A stretch of 48,719 nucleotides of DNA from Lachnospiraceae bacterium (GTDB lineage Bacteria; Bacillota; Clostridia; Lachnospirales; Lachnospiraceae), in assembly GCA_022510705.1 (NCBI GenBank), contig JAFLSX010000009.1, forward strand, positions 6,547 to 55,265, in the 5' to 3' direction. Of the stretch, positions 1 to 8,012 are shown piece after piece. Numbering within the stretch: position 1 is the stretch's first letter; each line of letters opens with the position of its first letter. A program made the translations under genes and the position numbers. Under the pieces are notes generated by a model. That model was not told where the DNA came from. It did no database searches and saw only the letters and a program-made list of their open reading frames with translations.

Positions 1-256
1 TATGCTCATGCTCATGAATATGAGCATGAGCATGGATGTCCTGACTTTCTTCCTCTTGCCCGTGAATGCACACTTTTACGTGAGTGCCCGTAATCCCGCA
101 TTTGACCGCTTTTTCACAGGAGATTTCCACATCCGGAATCCCGATTTCATTCAGTCTTGTATAAAAAGCCTCTTTATCTGCTGTCAACTCTAAGAGCGCC
201 CCCAGCAGCATATCTCCTGCCGCTCCCATATTACATTCCAGATAGAGCGTTCGCAT
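1..256 (-). CDS. larC: LarC, nickel-pincer cofactor biosynthesis protein, N-terminal part (runs off window)
   Basis: LarC inserts nickel into the pyridinium-dithiocarboxylate precursor to finish the nickel-pincer nucleotide cofactor of lactate racemase-type enzymes. The visible 85 residues begin [20 protein letters not shown], the family's characteristic N-terminus, and end in a His-rich stretch ([11 protein letters not shown]) of the kind that binds metal in LarC. The ATG directly follows the larB stop (TAAATG) with GGAGG eight bases upstream, so larB and larC are translationally coupled. The gene is cut by the window edge. In some species larC is read through a programmed frameshift; that region is not visible here. 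Confidence 0.9.
   Translation of the reverse strand, partial: MRTLYLECNMGAAGDMLLGALLELTADKEAFYTRLNEIGIPDVEISCEKAVKCGITGTHVKVCIHGQEEESQDIHAHAHIHEHEH
2..33. repeat. Perfect 14-bp inverted repeat inside larC
   Basis: ATGCTCATGCTCAT (2-15), spacer GAAT, then its exact complement ATGAGCATGAGCAT (20-33). It lies in the His-rich coding segment. His codons (CAT, read ATG on the other strand) and alternating Glu/Ala codons partly explain the symmetry, but a 14-bp arm with a 4-base loop would be a stable mRNA hairpin. Confidence 0.7.
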
Positions 257-1012
257 TTATTTTCCCTCCATGTGATTGATCATGCTGGCCAGATAACCGG
301 CACCGAAACCGTTGTCGATATTGACTACACTGACACCGCTGGCACAGGAGTTTAACATAGACAGTAACGCAGATAGTCCGCCAAAATTGGCGCCGTATCC
401 TACACTGGTGGGTACCGCGATAACAGGGCAGTCTACCAGACCTCCCAATACGCTGGCAAGAGCTCCTTCCATTCCCGCCACTGCTACGATCACTCTTGCA
501 CTCATGATTTCATCCAGATGATCCATCATTCTATGCAGTCCGGCCACACCCACATCGTAGAGCCTGACTACTTCATTGCCATATACCTCGGCTGTTTTTG
601 CCGCTTCTTCCGCTACCGGCAGATCACTGGTGCCTCCCGTGGCAACCACAATCTTACCGATTCCATCCTTCCTCGGCAGTTCACCGACAATACCGATTTT
701 AGAAAGTTCATCATAGGAGAGCGGCTGACTCTCCGCCACATACACTGCTGCTTCCGGCGCCATACGGGTAATCAGTACCGTTTTCTCGGATTCCGCCCGC
801 ATAGCCGATACGATCTGCAATATCTGCTCCTTGGTCTTACCCGCTCCGTAAATGACCTCCGCCATACCCTGACGGATTCCTCTGTGGGTATCCACCTTGG
901 CAAATCCCAAATCCTTATAGGGTTCTGTTCTAAGCTGCAAAAGTGCCTCCGCTGGCGCTACCCGACCCGCCGCGACTTCATTCAGTAAATTTTCCAATTC
1001 CTGCTTATTCAT
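257..1012 (-). CDS. larB: LarB, nickel-pincer cofactor biosynthesis carboxylase
   Basis: LarB carboxylates and hydrolyses nicotinic acid adenine dinucleotide, the first step of nickel-pincer cofactor synthesis. The 251-residue protein has the PurE-like AIR-carboxylase fold in its C-terminal half, with VVATGGTSDLPVAEEA near residues 121-136, VAVAGMEGALASVLGGLV near 177-194 and the PTSVGYGA segment. Length matches the family. The start is preceded by GGAAGTGA inside the end of the upstream acetyltransferase gene (two bases between stop and start), and larC begins directly after its stop. larA and larE are not in the window. Confidence 0.93.
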   Translation of the reverse strand: MNKQELENLLNEVAAGRVAPAEALLQLRTEPYKDLGFAKVDTHRGIRQGMAEVIYGAGKTKEQILQIVSAMRAESEKTVLITRMAPEAAVYVAESQPLSYDELSKIGIVGELPRKDGIGKIVVATGGTSDLPVAEEAAKTAEVYGNEVVRLYDVGVAGLHRMMDHLDEIMSARVIVAVAGMEGALASVLGGLVDCPVIAVPTSVGYGANFGGLSALLSMLNSCASGVSVVNIDNGFGAGYLASMINHMEGK

Positions 1013-1014
1013 AG

Positions 1015-1485
1015 TTATAAGATCACTTCCATACCTATCTTTTGGGGTTTCAAACCACAGGCTTCATAGAATTTCATGGCGCTTTCATTGCAACACCATA
1101 CATTCAGAGTTACATTGTAGCAGCCCTGTTTTGCTGCAAACTTCAAAACATGCTCATAAAGGCTTTTCCCTACATGCTGCCCTCTGAGGGCTTCATCCAC
1201 GCATAAATCATCAATGTAGAGTGAGGTAATATCTGTGAAAGCATGACTGTCCTCATGTCGTTCAAAAACGCAGAAAGCGTACCCCAACAGCTCCTCTTTA
1301 TCGTCCACAGCCACGAAGATGGGCTTTTCATCATTATAAATGATTGCCCGCAATTCCTCATCCGTATACTTTTTGGCTCCGGCTTTAAACAGATCGGGTC
1401 TTCCCATATGATGCACCATACAGACCTGCTTAAGCAGTCTGCCTATGCCTTCCATATCTTTATCCTGCGCTCTTCTGATCATCAT
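1015..1485 (-). CDS. GNAT family N-acetyltransferase
   Basis: A 156-residue single-domain GNAT acetyltransferase. The acetyl-CoA-binding motif A is seen as IDDLCVDEALRGQHVGKSLY (about residues 91-110), followed by the typical NVTLNVWCCNESAMKFYEACGL of motif B. The substrate cannot be deduced; RimI-like protein acetylation or small-molecule detoxification are both possible. Start: two adjacent ATG codons (1485 and 1482) follow AGAGGACAAGACAT, and the gene begins 12 bases after the prfA stop. It is part of the yqhQ-prmC-prfA-GNAT-larBC run. Confidence 0.85.
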   Translation of the reverse strand: MMIRRAQDKDMEGIGRLLKQVCMVHHMGRPDLFKAGAKKYTDEELRAIIYNDEKPIFVAVDDKEELLGYAFCVFERHEDSHAFTDITSLYIDDLCVDEALRGQHVGKSLYEHVLKFAAKQGCYNVTLNVWCCNESAMKFYEACGLKPQKIGMEVIL

Positions 1486-1497
1486 ATGTCTTGTCCT

Positions 1498-2574
1498 CTA
1501 TGCACTCTCGTTCATCTTGCTGAGCTTAGCAGCCTGATCTGCTGCTATACAGGCGTCTACAATTTCCTGAATATCTCCGTTCATCACCTTATCCAGCTTA
1601 TAAAGGGTGAGTCCGATACGATGGTCCGTCACACGTCCCTGAGGGAAATTGTAGGTACGGATCTTTTCGGAACGGTCACCGGTTCCTACCTGACTGCGGC
1701 GCAGCTCAGCTTCCGCATCATGAGCTTTCTGCTGCTCTATATCATAGAGCTTGGCACGCAGCAGGGCGAATGCCTTGGCTTTGTTCTGTAATTGTGACTT
1801 TTCAGTCTGGCTGTAAACTACGATACCCGTAGGATAGTGGGTAAGCCGCACTGCAGAGTCCGTGGTATTGACACACTGTCCGCCGTTACCGGAAGCACGC
1901 ATTACATCAATACGGATGTCTTTTTCATCGATCACTACATCCACTTCTTCCGCCTCCGGCATCACGGCTACCGTGATGGTGGATGTATGGATACGACCGC
2001 CGGATTCCGTTTCCGGTACCCGCTGTACCCTGTGTACACCGCTCTCATATTTTAATTTGGAATAGGCACCCTGCCCGCTGACCATGAAGGTCACTTCTTT
2101 CATGCCGCCGATACCGATTTCATCCACACTGACGGTTTCCACCTTCCAGCGCTGGCTCTCCGCATAGTGGACATACATACGATAAATCTCCGCTGCAAAC
2201 AGCGCAGATTCGTCTCCGCCCGCGCCGGCACGGATTTCCACTACTACGTTCTTATCATCATTGGGGTCCTTCGGCAGAAGCAAAATTTTGAGTTGCTGTT
2301 CGAGCTCTTCGATGCGCTTTTTGGAAGAGGCAAGCTCCTCCTTTAACATTTCCCGCATTTCTTCGTCGTTTTCTTCCTCCAGCATAACCAGAGAATCCTC
2401 AACATCCTGCTTACTTTTTTTATACTCAGTATAGGCATCCACCAAGGGAGTCAGATCACTCTGTTCTTTCATCAATCTGCGGAAACGGTTTTGGTCGTTT
2501 ACCACATCCGGCTCATGCAGCTCGTTTACAATCTCTTCATAACGCCTTAATAAATCATCCAGCTTATCAAACAT
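1498..2574 (-). CDS. prfA: Peptide chain release factor 1 (RF1)
   Basis: RF1 reads UAA and UAG stop codons and triggers peptide release on the ribosome. The 358-residue protein has the codon-recognition P-x-T tripeptide ([15 protein letters not shown]) that separates RF1 from RF2, and the universal GGQ loop ([20 protein letters not shown]) whose glutamine is the PrmC methylation target. I start at ATG 2574 ([11 protein letters not shown]), which has AGAGGTAGAGAA upstream and fits the family start; an in-frame extension overlapping prmC has no support. prmC sits directly upstream, so substrate and modifying enzyme are co-expressed. Confidence 0.95.
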   Translation of the reverse strand: MFDKLDDLLRRYEEIVNELHEPDVVNDQNRFRRLMKEQSDLTPLVDAYTEYKKSKQDVEDSLVMLEEENDEEMREMLKEELASSKKRIEELEQQLKILLLPKDPNDDKNVVVEIRAGAGGDESALFAAEIYRMYVHYAESQRWKVETVSVDEIGIGGMKEVTFMVSGQGAYSKLKYESGVHRVQRVPETESGGRIHTSTITVAVMPEAEEVDVVIDEKDIRIDVMRASGNGGQCVNTTDSAVRLTHYPTGIVVYSQTEKSQLQNKAKAFALLRAKLYDIEQQKAHDAEAELRRSQVGTGDRSEKIRTYNFPQGRVTDHRIGLTLYKLDKVMNGDIQEIVDACIAADQAAKLSKMNESA

Positions 2575-2584
2575 TTCTCTACCT

Positions 2585-3433
2585 CTATCCCTTTTTTCCA
2601 AGCACCACACGGTCCAGCCCCGCATAGTCCTTTACTATTTTTACTTCTGTAAAACCGGCCGACTCCATCAGAGCTTTCACATCTTCTCCCTGCTTACAGC
2701 CGATCTCAAACAGAATAAAACCCTCTTTCTTTAAATACGTACTGCCTTCCTCTAAAATCCTGCGATAAAACAAAAGCCCATCCTCACTGCCATCCAAGGC
2801 CTCTCTGGGTTCATACTCCCTAACCTCGGGCATCAGTTCTTCTATTTCACCGCTGGGAATATAGGGCGGATTGGAAATAACCATATCAAAGCATTCTGTG
2901 TCCGCAGGCAAGGCATTAAACAAATCTCCGGAATAAAGATCCGGCCTTTGGTTTTCCTTAAGCAAGCGCCCCGCGTTTTGCTCCGCTACGAGAAGCGCCT
3001 CCTTGGAAATATCCACACCTACGCCCCGTACATTCTCCGTCATGGCAAGCAGACTTATGAGAATACAACCGGAACCGGTACACATATCCAATAATTTCAT
3101 ACCCGGCTTTAAACGCTTTGCTGCCTCTTCGACTAAAATCTCCGTATCCTGTCTGGGAATCAGCACATGCTCGTTCACAAAAAAGGCAAGCCCACAGAAA
3201 AACTGCTTTCCCAGTAATTGCTGCAAGGGAATACGTTTTTCCCTCCTTGCTAACAATGTCAAAAAGTCCTTATATTCTTCATTGGAAACCGGTCTGTCAC
3301 CGTGAATCAACAACGTATGAAAGTCCGTATGACAGACATGCTCTAAGAGCAGTCTGACATCGGTCTCAAAATCCGGTACACCCACTGCCTTTAGCTTTTC
3401 ACAGCCTTCCTCATAACATGCCCGATACTCCAT
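2585..3433 (-). CDS. prmC: Peptide chain release factor N5-glutamine methyltransferase
   Basis: PrmC (HemK) uses S-adenosylmethionine to methylate the GGQ glutamine of release factors. The 282-residue protein has a helical N-terminal substrate-binding domain (about 1-85) and a Rossmann methyltransferase domain with [15 protein letters not shown] (SAM-binding motif I) and [12 protein letters not shown] (the catalytic NPPY motif). The ATG lies four bases after the upstream stop, with AGGA inside the end of the upstream gene. It is followed after 10 bases by prfA, which encodes its substrate. Confidence 0.94.
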   Translation of the reverse strand: MEYRACYEEGCEKLKAVGVPDFETDVRLLLEHVCHTDFHTLLIHGDRPVSNEEYKDFLTLLARREKRIPLQQLLGKQFFCGLAFFVNEHVLIPRQDTEILVEEAAKRLKPGMKLLDMCTGSGCILISLLAMTENVRGVGVDISKEALLVAEQNAGRLLKENQRPDLYSGDLFNALPADTECFDMVISNPPYIPSGEIEELMPEVREYEPREALDGSEDGLLFYRRILEEGSTYLKKEGFILFEIGCKQGEDVKALMESAGFTEVKIVKDYAGLDRVVLGKKG

Positions 3434-3437
3434 TCAC

Positions 3438-4451
3438 TCATTCCTTTTCTTCTGAAGAGTCCTCTTCAGAATCTGCAGAGTGTTCCTCCGAATCAGCAGG
3501 CTCCTCTTCATAACCGAATTCTTCAGCCAGATATTTTCTCCAGTCAAACACCGCCTCTACAGACGCAATGGCTACTTCTACCATATCCTTAGTAGGTTCC
3601 TTCGTGGTCAGACGCTGAATCCACATCCCCGGTGCCGATAATAATCTGACAAAAATATTCTCGCTTCTGCCGGCCAGCCGAATCAGCTCGTAGGAAATAC
3701 CTGCGACTACCGGTATGAGCAGAATCCGCAGCACCACCCGAAGTGCCGGATGATTCACCCGAATGAAGAAAAACAAAATGATACTGATAAACATAACAAA
3801 GAACAGAAAACTGGTTCCACAGCGCTTATGCAGTCTGGAACTGCGCATGGCATTTCGGACCGTTAACGGCTTTCCTCTTTCCAGACAATTAATACATTTG
3901 TGCTCCGCACCGTGATACATATAGAGGCGCTTAATATCTTTCATAGCTGCAATACACAGCACATAGAGCAGGAAAATGACAATGCGGATAATACCCTCAA
4001 TAATCGCCATCAATGCGTCACTCCGCACATAGTCCCGCAAAAAGGATGTGATAAAATAGGGCAGAAGAATAAAGATACCGATTGCCAGCACAATAGAGAA
4101 AAACATAACAATAGCAGTAAGGACCTTTTCTCCGTTGCCGCCGCTTACTTTATTGAGTACCTTGTCGGTCGTGGTTTCCTTTGCATCCTCATCTTCATAG
4201 AAGCTTGCAGAATAATTCAAGCATTTGGTTCCCAGAACCAGGGAATCCAAAAAATTGAAAACGCCCCTTATAAAAGGAACCTTCTTAAAAATACTGTCGT
4301 GCATCACGCCCTGATAGTTTTCCAGTTCCACTTCTATTTCTCCGTCGGGCTTTCTGACCGCAACGGCATATTTTTCATTGTTTTTCATCATGACGCCTTC
4401 CAGCACCGCCTGACCGCCGATACCGGAATAATGTCCCTTTCTCATTGCCAT
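3438..4451 (-). CDS. DUF1385 family membrane protein (YqhQ-like)
   Basis: A 337-residue polytopic membrane protein of the DUF1385/YqhQ family, commonly found next to rpmE, prmC and prfA in Firmicutes. The N-terminus GHYSGIGGQAVLEGVMMKN is the family hallmark. Hydrophobic helices cluster at roughly 90-160 and 205-260, and the C-terminus is a Glu/Ser-rich tail (EEEPADSEEHSADSEEDSSE). I chose ATG 4451 because GGAAAGGA lies eight bases upstream; ATG 4469 and a GTG at 4481 are alternatives. The molecular function is unknown. It lies after the rpmE hairpin and within coupling distance of prmC. Confidence 0.85.
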   Translation of the reverse strand: MAMRKGHYSGIGGQAVLEGVMMKNNEKYAVAVRKPDGEIEVELENYQGVMHDSIFKKVPFIRGVFNFLDSLVLGTKCLNYSASFYEDEDAKETTTDKVLNKVSGGNGEKVLTAIVMFFSIVLAIGIFILLPYFITSFLRDYVRSDALMAIIEGIIRIVIFLLYVLCIAAMKDIKRLYMYHGAEHKCINCLERGKPLTVRNAMRSSRLHKRCGTSFLFFVMFISIILFFFIRVNHPALRVVLRILLIPVVAGISYELIRLAGRSENIFVRLLSAPGMWIQRLTTKEPTKDMVEVAIASVEAVFDWRKYLAEEFGYEEEPADSEEHSADSEEDSSEEKE

Positions 4452-4497
4452 AACTTTGATCCTTTCCATAGGCTCTTCGCTCACATATATAAACCAC

Positions 4498-4527
4498 AAA
4501 AGGTTGAGATATACACCTCAACCTTTT
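4498..4527 (-). terminator. Hairpin after rpmE
   Basis: An 11-bp stem AAAAGGTTGAG / CTCAACCTTTT with an 8-base loop between rpmE and the DUF1385 gene. On the minus strand the stem ends in TTTT then GTGG, so it is a weak intrinsic terminator or attenuator that lets some transcription into the downstream genes. No clear new promoter is seen after it. Confidence 0.55.
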
Positions 4528-4549
4528 AGAAATCTTATTTACGGAAATA

Positions 4550-4756
4550 CTACTTGCTTTCCACACCGTACTTCTTATTGAACTTATCAATACGACCGTC
4601 AGCTCTTGCAGTCTTCTGCTGGCCGGTATAGAATGAATGGCACTTAGAGCAGACTTCTACGTGGATTTCAGGTTTGGTGGAACCGGTTACAAAAGTGTTG
4701 CCACAGTTACAAGTAACGGTTGCCTGATAGTACTCGGGATGGATTCCTTCTTTCAT
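4550..4756 (-). CDS. rpmE: Ribosomal protein bL31, zinc-binding type
   Basis: Large-subunit protein bL31 (68 residues). It carries the four-cysteine zinc site CNCG...CSKC, so it is the zinc-containing form rather than the Cys-less paralogue made under zinc limitation. Start at ATG 4756 ([10 protein letters not shown], the usual start) because AGAGGTG lies six bases upstream; a GTG three codons earlier overlaps that ribosome binding site. It follows rho, a common arrangement in Firmicutes, but has its own promoter. Confidence 0.95.
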   Translation of the reverse strand: MKEGIHPEYYQATVTCNCGNTFVTGSTKPEIHVEVCSKCHSFYTGQQKTARADGRIDKFNKKYGVESK

Positions 4757-4835
4757 CTTTTTCACCTCTCTATATTCATATCAACTTATAATTGTTCTCA
4801 TCCGCACTGCTTATGCAACCACAAACAGCTTTGTT

Positions 4836-4864
4836 ATTGTACCATGCAAAGCGGCATTATGCAA
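4836..4864 (-). promoter_or_regulatory. rpmE promoter
   Basis: TTGCAT (4859-4864), 17-bp spacer, TACAAT (4836-4841) on the minus strand, between the rho stop and rpmE. Transcription would start near 4829. Visible consensus match; not experimentally known. Confidence 0.65.
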
Positions 4865-4871
4865 GTCTTTT

Positions 4872-6263
4872 TTAAATAAACTTCATTTTTTTAACGGTAT
4901 TTACAAATTCCGCATTGTTCCTGGTCCTGGAAAACATATCCAAAATACGGTCTGCTGCCTCGTCCGCCTTCATGCCGTTTAAAGCTTTTCGCATAATATT
5001 GATAGCCTCTAATTCCTCTTCATCTAACAGCAGATCCTCCCGCCTGGTACCGGATTTCTGCAGATCAATGGCAGGAAAGATACGCTTTTCGGAAAGCTTA
5101 CGGTCCAGTACCATTTCCATGTTACCGGTGCCCTTAAATTCTTCGTATACCACATCATCCATCTTAGAACCGGTATCCACTAAGGCCGTAGCCAGAATCG
5201 TCAGGCTGCCGCCGTTACGCAGATTTCGTGCAGCGCCAAAGAAACGTTTGGGCATATGCAGAGCCGCCGGATCCAAACCGCCGGAGAGCGTACGTCCACT
5301 GGGTGGTACGACCTGATTATAAGCTCTGGTCAAACGGGTAATGCTGTCTAAAAGAATCACCACATCCATGCCATGCTCCACCAGACGTTTGGCCCTTTCG
5401 ATCACCATTTCCGAAACTCTCTTATGATGTTCGGGTAACTCATCGAAGGTGGAATATATAACCTCCACATTGGGTCCTTCGATGGCCTCCCTGATATCCG
5501 TTACTTCTTCGGGACGTTCGTCTATTAACAGGATCAGCATATGCATATTGGGCTCGTTGCGCAGTACGGATTTTGCAACCTGCTTTAACAGGGTGGTCTT
5601 TCCTGCCTTGGGCGGAGATACGATCATACCTCTCTGTCCCTTGCCGATGGGACTCACTAAATCCATAACCCGCATGGCAATGCTGGAACCGGGCCCCTCT
5701 AACTTGATCCTCTCGTCCGGGAAAATGGGCGTCATGTCTTCAAAATTCCGCCTTTTTAAAGCTTCCTCCGTCGTATAACCGTTGATGCTCTTGATATATA
5801 GGAGCGCACTAAACTTCTCCTGCTGGGTCTTGGTACGCTTGTTGCCTACCAAAACATCACCGGTCTTTAGGCTAAAGCGGCGAATCTGACTGGGTGCCAC
5901 ATATACATCATTTTCTCCGGGCATATAGTTTGCACAGCGGATAAAACCGTAACCGTCCGGCATAACCTCTAAAATACCGTTGGCTTCCTGACCGCTGTCT
6001 AACTCCGGTGGAAAGCTGTTTATATCATAAACCGCATTTCTGTCAAAGGAAGTCTGCGTATGCGGGTTCTGCACCGGACGACGTTCGGGCTTTATCTCCT
6101 CCGGCTTATCTGCCTTTTCGGTCTGCTTCTTTTCCTGCTCGTCCAATGCCAACATTGCCTCCACTACTTCCGCTTTCTTCATAGCAGAAACACCTTTGAT
6201 TCCTCTGACCTTAGCAATTTCCTTTAAATCTGCCAATGCCAGAGATTCATACTTTTCTCTCAT
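4872..6263 (-). CDS. rho: Transcription termination factor Rho
   Basis: Rho is the hexameric RNA-dependent ATPase/helicase that ends untranslated transcripts. The 463-residue protein shows, in order, an N-terminal SAP-like helical segment (about 1-40), a charged Lys/Glu/Pro-rich insert (about 45-75), the cold-shock-type RNA-binding domain (ANGILEVMPDGYGFIR), Walker A SPPKAGKTTLLK, Walker B DVVILLDSITRLTRAYN, and the conserved GGLDPAALHMPKRFFGAARN segment containing the Q/R-loop region. ATG 6263 is preferred over a TTG seven codons upstream because GAGAGAGG precedes it. The leader contains a promoter overlapped by a palindrome. Confidence 0.96.
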   Translation of the reverse strand: MREKYESLALADLKEIAKVRGIKGVSAMKKAEVVEAMLALDEQEKKQTEKADKPEEIKPERRPVQNPHTQTSFDRNAVYDINSFPPELDSGQEANGILEVMPDGYGFIRCANYMPGENDVYVAPSQIRRFSLKTGDVLVGNKRTKTQQEKFSALLYIKSINGYTTEEALKRRNFEDMTPIFPDERIKLEGPGSSIAMRVMDLVSPIGKGQRGMIVSPPKAGKTTLLKQVAKSVLRNEPNMHMLILLIDERPEEVTDIREAIEGPNVEVIYSTFDELPEHHKRVSEMVIERAKRLVEHGMDVVILLDSITRLTRAYNQVVPPSGRTLSGGLDPAALHMPKRFFGAARNLRNGGSLTILATALVDTGSKMDDVVYEEFKGTGNMEMVLDRKLSEKRIFPAIDLQKSGTRREDLLLDEEELEAINIMRKALNGMKADEAADRILDMFSRTRNNAEFVNTVKKMKFI

Positions 6264-6357
6264 CAATTTAAAAACCTCTCTCAAATTTTATCTTTGTCAT
6301 GGGGTAAAGTAAGATTTGTGTTTGAAAAAACAGATCATCATGGGATGATTTTCTCTC

Positions 6358-6386
6358 ATTATATTACAAAATTCCTAAAATGGGAA
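6358..6386 (-). promoter_or_regulatory. rho promoter, overlapped by a palindrome
   Basis: On the minus strand TTCCCA (6381-6386), 17-bp spacer, TATAAT (6358-6363). The -35 lies inside the right end of the palindrome's left arm and its loop (6371-6402), so a protein bound to the palindrome would cover the -35. Confidence 0.55.
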
Positions 6387-6402
6387 GTCCCATTTTAGGA
6401 AT
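6371..6402. repeat. Perfect 14-bp inverted repeat between rho and mntP
   Basis: ATTCCTAAAATGGG (6371-6384), loop AAGT, CCCATTTTAGGAAT (6389-6402). It overlaps the rho -35 and lies upstream of the mntP promoter. It has no long U-tract on either strand, so an operator is at least as likely as a terminator. Confidence 0.7.
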
Positions 6403-6438
6403 CCTTTCATCTGCTGTGTTCATTTGCATAAAATATAA

Positions 6439-6467
6439 TTGACAAATAATATCATTTACCCTATAAT
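6439..6467 (+). promoter_or_regulatory. Consensus sigma-A promoter of the mntP transcript
   Basis: Perfect TTGACA (6439-6444), 17-bp spacer, perfect TATAAT (6462-6467). The predicted start near 6474 places the manganese aptamer at the 5' end of the RNA. A full-consensus promoter makes sense if control is exerted by the downstream riboswitch. Confidence 0.85.
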
Positions 6468-6488
6468 CCTATGTAATATAACATGAAA

Positions 6489-6588
6489 CCTTGAGGGAGT
6501 AGTTGGCAGTCCGAAAGACTGTGGTAATATCAACATAATGATACAGTATAACCGTATCTGGTATTATCTGAGATAACGAGACTCATGG
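6489..6588 (+). promoter_or_regulatory. yybP-ykoY manganese riboswitch aptamer
   Basis: Mn2+-sensing leader RNA. Visible elements: P1 strands CCUUGAG (6489-6495) and CUCAUGG (6582-6588), the GGGAGUAG segment right after P1, a hairpin CAGUC/GACUG (6507-6521), the conserved AUCAACAUAAUGAUAC segment, and AACGAGAC just before the 3' P1 strand. The 3' P1 strand is also the 5' arm of the following terminator, so a folded, Mn2+-bound aptamer would prevent termination: an ON switch for the exporter gene mntP. The family is established; the fold here is my reading. Confidence 0.88.
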
Positions 6589-6627
6589 ACAACTGGCAAT
6601 GTGTCAGTGTGTCCCTGAGTCTTTTTT
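6580..6627 (+). terminator. Riboswitch expression-platform terminator
   Basis: Stem GACTCA-GGAC-CTG paired with CAG-GTCC-TGAGTC, followed by TTTTTT (6622-6627). Its left arm shares CTCATGG with the aptamer P1 stem, so the two structures are mutually exclusive. Confidence 0.85.
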
Positions 6628-6655
6628 AAGTATATTCCACCAACGAGGAGGTCCT

Positions 6656-7219
6656 ATGAATTTACTAAGTTTATTCCTGCTGGCCGTCGGCCTTTCCATG
6701 GATGCTTTTGCAGTTTCTGTCTGTAAAGGTCTTGCCACCCCTAAGATCACTTTAAAAAAAGCCTGCATTGTAGGCCTCTGGTTCGGCGGTTTTCAGGCTC
6801 TGATGCCCACACTCGGCTATCTGGTGGGTTACCGCTTCCAGGACAAGATCACTGCGCTGGATCATTGGATCGCTTTTATTCTGTTGTTCATCATCGGTAT
6901 CAATATGATACGGGAAGCCTTTTCCAAAGAGGAAGAATCCGTCGGCGCGTCTCTGGCTTTTAAGGAAATGCTTTTATTGGCATTAGCTACCAGTATCGAT
7001 GCACTGGCAGTAGGTGTTACTTTTGCCTTCCTGCCGGATGTCCCTATTCTCCCGGCAGTTATTTTTATCGGTATGATCACCTTTCTCTTCTCAGCTGCCG
7101 GAATGAAAATCGGCAATATTTTCGGCACCCGTTACAAATCCAAAGCGGAACTGGTCGGAGGCATCATCCTCTTATTCATCGGTCTCCACATTTTAATTGA
7201 ACATCTCTTTTTACAGTAA
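6656..7219 (+). CDS. mntP: Manganese efflux pump MntP
   Basis: MntP exports Mn2+ across the cytoplasmic membrane. The 187-residue protein has six predicted helices in two related halves; each half carries the family's acidic helix motif ([16 protein letters not shown] near the N-terminus and [17 protein letters not shown] near residue 115). ATG 6656 has GAGGAGG upstream; a longer reading frame from 6599 runs through the terminator and is rejected. The Mn2+ riboswitch directly upstream supports the substrate. The gene converges on the regulator gene at 7254. Confidence 0.95.
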   Translation: MNLLSLFLLAVGLSMDAFAVSVCKGLATPKITLKKACIVGLWFGGFQALMPTLGYLVGYRFQDKITALDHWIAFILLFIIGINMIREAFSKEEESVGASLAFKEMLLLALATSIDALAVGVTFAFLPDVPILPAVIFIGMITFLFSAAGMKIGNIFGTRYKSKAELVGGIILLFIGLHILIEHLFLQ

Positions 7220-7253
7220 AGGATCCTCGCAAAACCGTACACGGCTTTACAGA

Positions 7254-7934
7254 CTACCCCACTTTGTAACCGGTTCCCCATACTACTTTGAGATACTGAG
7301 GGTCTCCGGGATTTGTCTCTATTTTTTCCCGAATGTGGCGGATATGCACCGCAATGGTATTGTCCGCACCGATTGCTTTCATATGCCATATGGATTCATA
7401 AATCTGTCCAATGGAGAGCACTCTGCCCCTCTCCTTTACTAACAGTCTCAATATCTTATATTCTATGGGTGTCAGACGGACTTCCTTCCCTTCTACGGAA
7501 ACACTTCTTTTCACATCATCGATCACCAGCCCGTTCACGCGATAAATGTGTTCGATATTGGCTGACAGACTGGACAACTGCGTATAGCGGCGCAGCTGGG
7601 ATTTGATCCTGGCAAGCAGCTCTAAAGGGTTACAGGGATAGGTCACATAATCATCCGCCCCTGCCTCAAGTGCCTGTATTTTCATCAGTTCTTCACTGAT
7701 CCCCGAAAGTACGATAATGGGCAGACTGCTGGCATTCCTGATTTCTCCGATTGCCTCCATGGCGTCCGCCGGTTCTATATCCGTCAAAAGAAGCTGTGCT
7801 TTTCCTTCTTCAATATACTGCCAAACCTGCGCCAGACTGCCGGCCTCCAATACACCATAGCCCTCTGTCGCAAACAGCGGCAGCATCACATCCACAACTC
7901 CCGTATTATTATTAAAAACCAATATGTTACTCAT
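7254..7934 (-). CDS. OmpR/PhoB-family regulator with degenerate receiver domain
   Basis: A 226-residue DNA-binding response regulator: receiver domain (about 1-118) and winged-helix domain (about 130-226, with RLTPIEYKILRLLVKERGRV and the C-terminal VVWGTGYKVG). The phosphoacceptor Asp52 and Ser77 remain. The Mg2+-binding acidic pair, usually Asp-Asp/Glu at the end of beta-1, is replaced by Asn8-Asn9-Asn10, and the invariant Lys is Tyr99 (DDYVTYP). It is therefore probably not controlled by ordinary phosphorylation. No histidine kinase gene is adjacent. ATG 7934 has AAGGAGAAGGGGG upstream. Phased direct repeats at 7984-8012 suggest autoregulation. Confidence 0.88.
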   Translation of the reverse strand: MSNILVFNNNTGVVDVMLPLFATEGYGVLEAGSLAQVWQYIEEGKAQLLLTDIEPADAMEAIGEIRNASSLPIIVLSGISEELMKIQALEAGADDYVTYPCNPLELLARIKSQLRRYTQLSSLSANIEHIYRVNGLVIDDVKRSVSVEGKEVRLTPIEYKILRLLVKERGRVLSIGQIYESIWHMKAIGADNTIAVHIRHIREKIETNPGDPQYLKVVWGTGYKVG

Positions 7935-7957
7935 ATCCCCCTTCTCCTTTCCCTCTT

Positions 7958-7963
7958 ATCATA
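7958..7963 (-). promoter_or_regulatory. Possible -10 of the regulator gene
   Basis: TATGAT on the minus strand, 24 bases upstream of the start codon. The hexamer 17 bp upstream is a poor -35 and overlaps the proximal repeat of the phased array, the arrangement expected for an activator-dependent promoter. Confidence 0.35.
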
Positions 7964-7983
7964 GCCATACTTTTTTTCATAGC

Positions 7984-8012
7984 TGTATCAAAAATGTAAC
8001 AAAAGTGTATCA
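7984..8012 (-). promoter_or_regulatory. Three 7-mers at 11-bp spacing, PhoB/OmpR-type box
   Basis: Reading the minus strand: TGATACA, CTTT, TGTTACA, TTTT, TGATACA. Three near-identical 7-mers (8006-8012, 7995-8001, 7984-7990) each begin 11 bp apart with AT-rich 4-base spacers. This is the geometry of PhoB/OmpR-family binding sites, placed 50-78 bp before the start of a gene encoding such a regulator. The distal repeat overlaps a GTGTAT-C-ATACAC palindrome (8005-8017). Confidence 0.6.

Noticed and set aside
2-33. Start of a CRISPR or tandem-repeat array
   Set aside because: Only a single inverted repeat is present, and it is explained by His/Glu/Ala codons of larC.
518-988. Long plus-strand open frame opposite larB, and similar ones opposite the DUF1385 gene (3900-4529) and prfA (1243-1791)
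   Set aside because: They lie antisense to well-recognised genes, lack binding sites and give low-complexity or Cys/His-rich translations with no domain.
6599-6655. N-terminal 19-codon extension of mntP
   Set aside because: It reads through the riboswitch terminator; the ATG at 6656 has a strong binding site and the family N-terminus.
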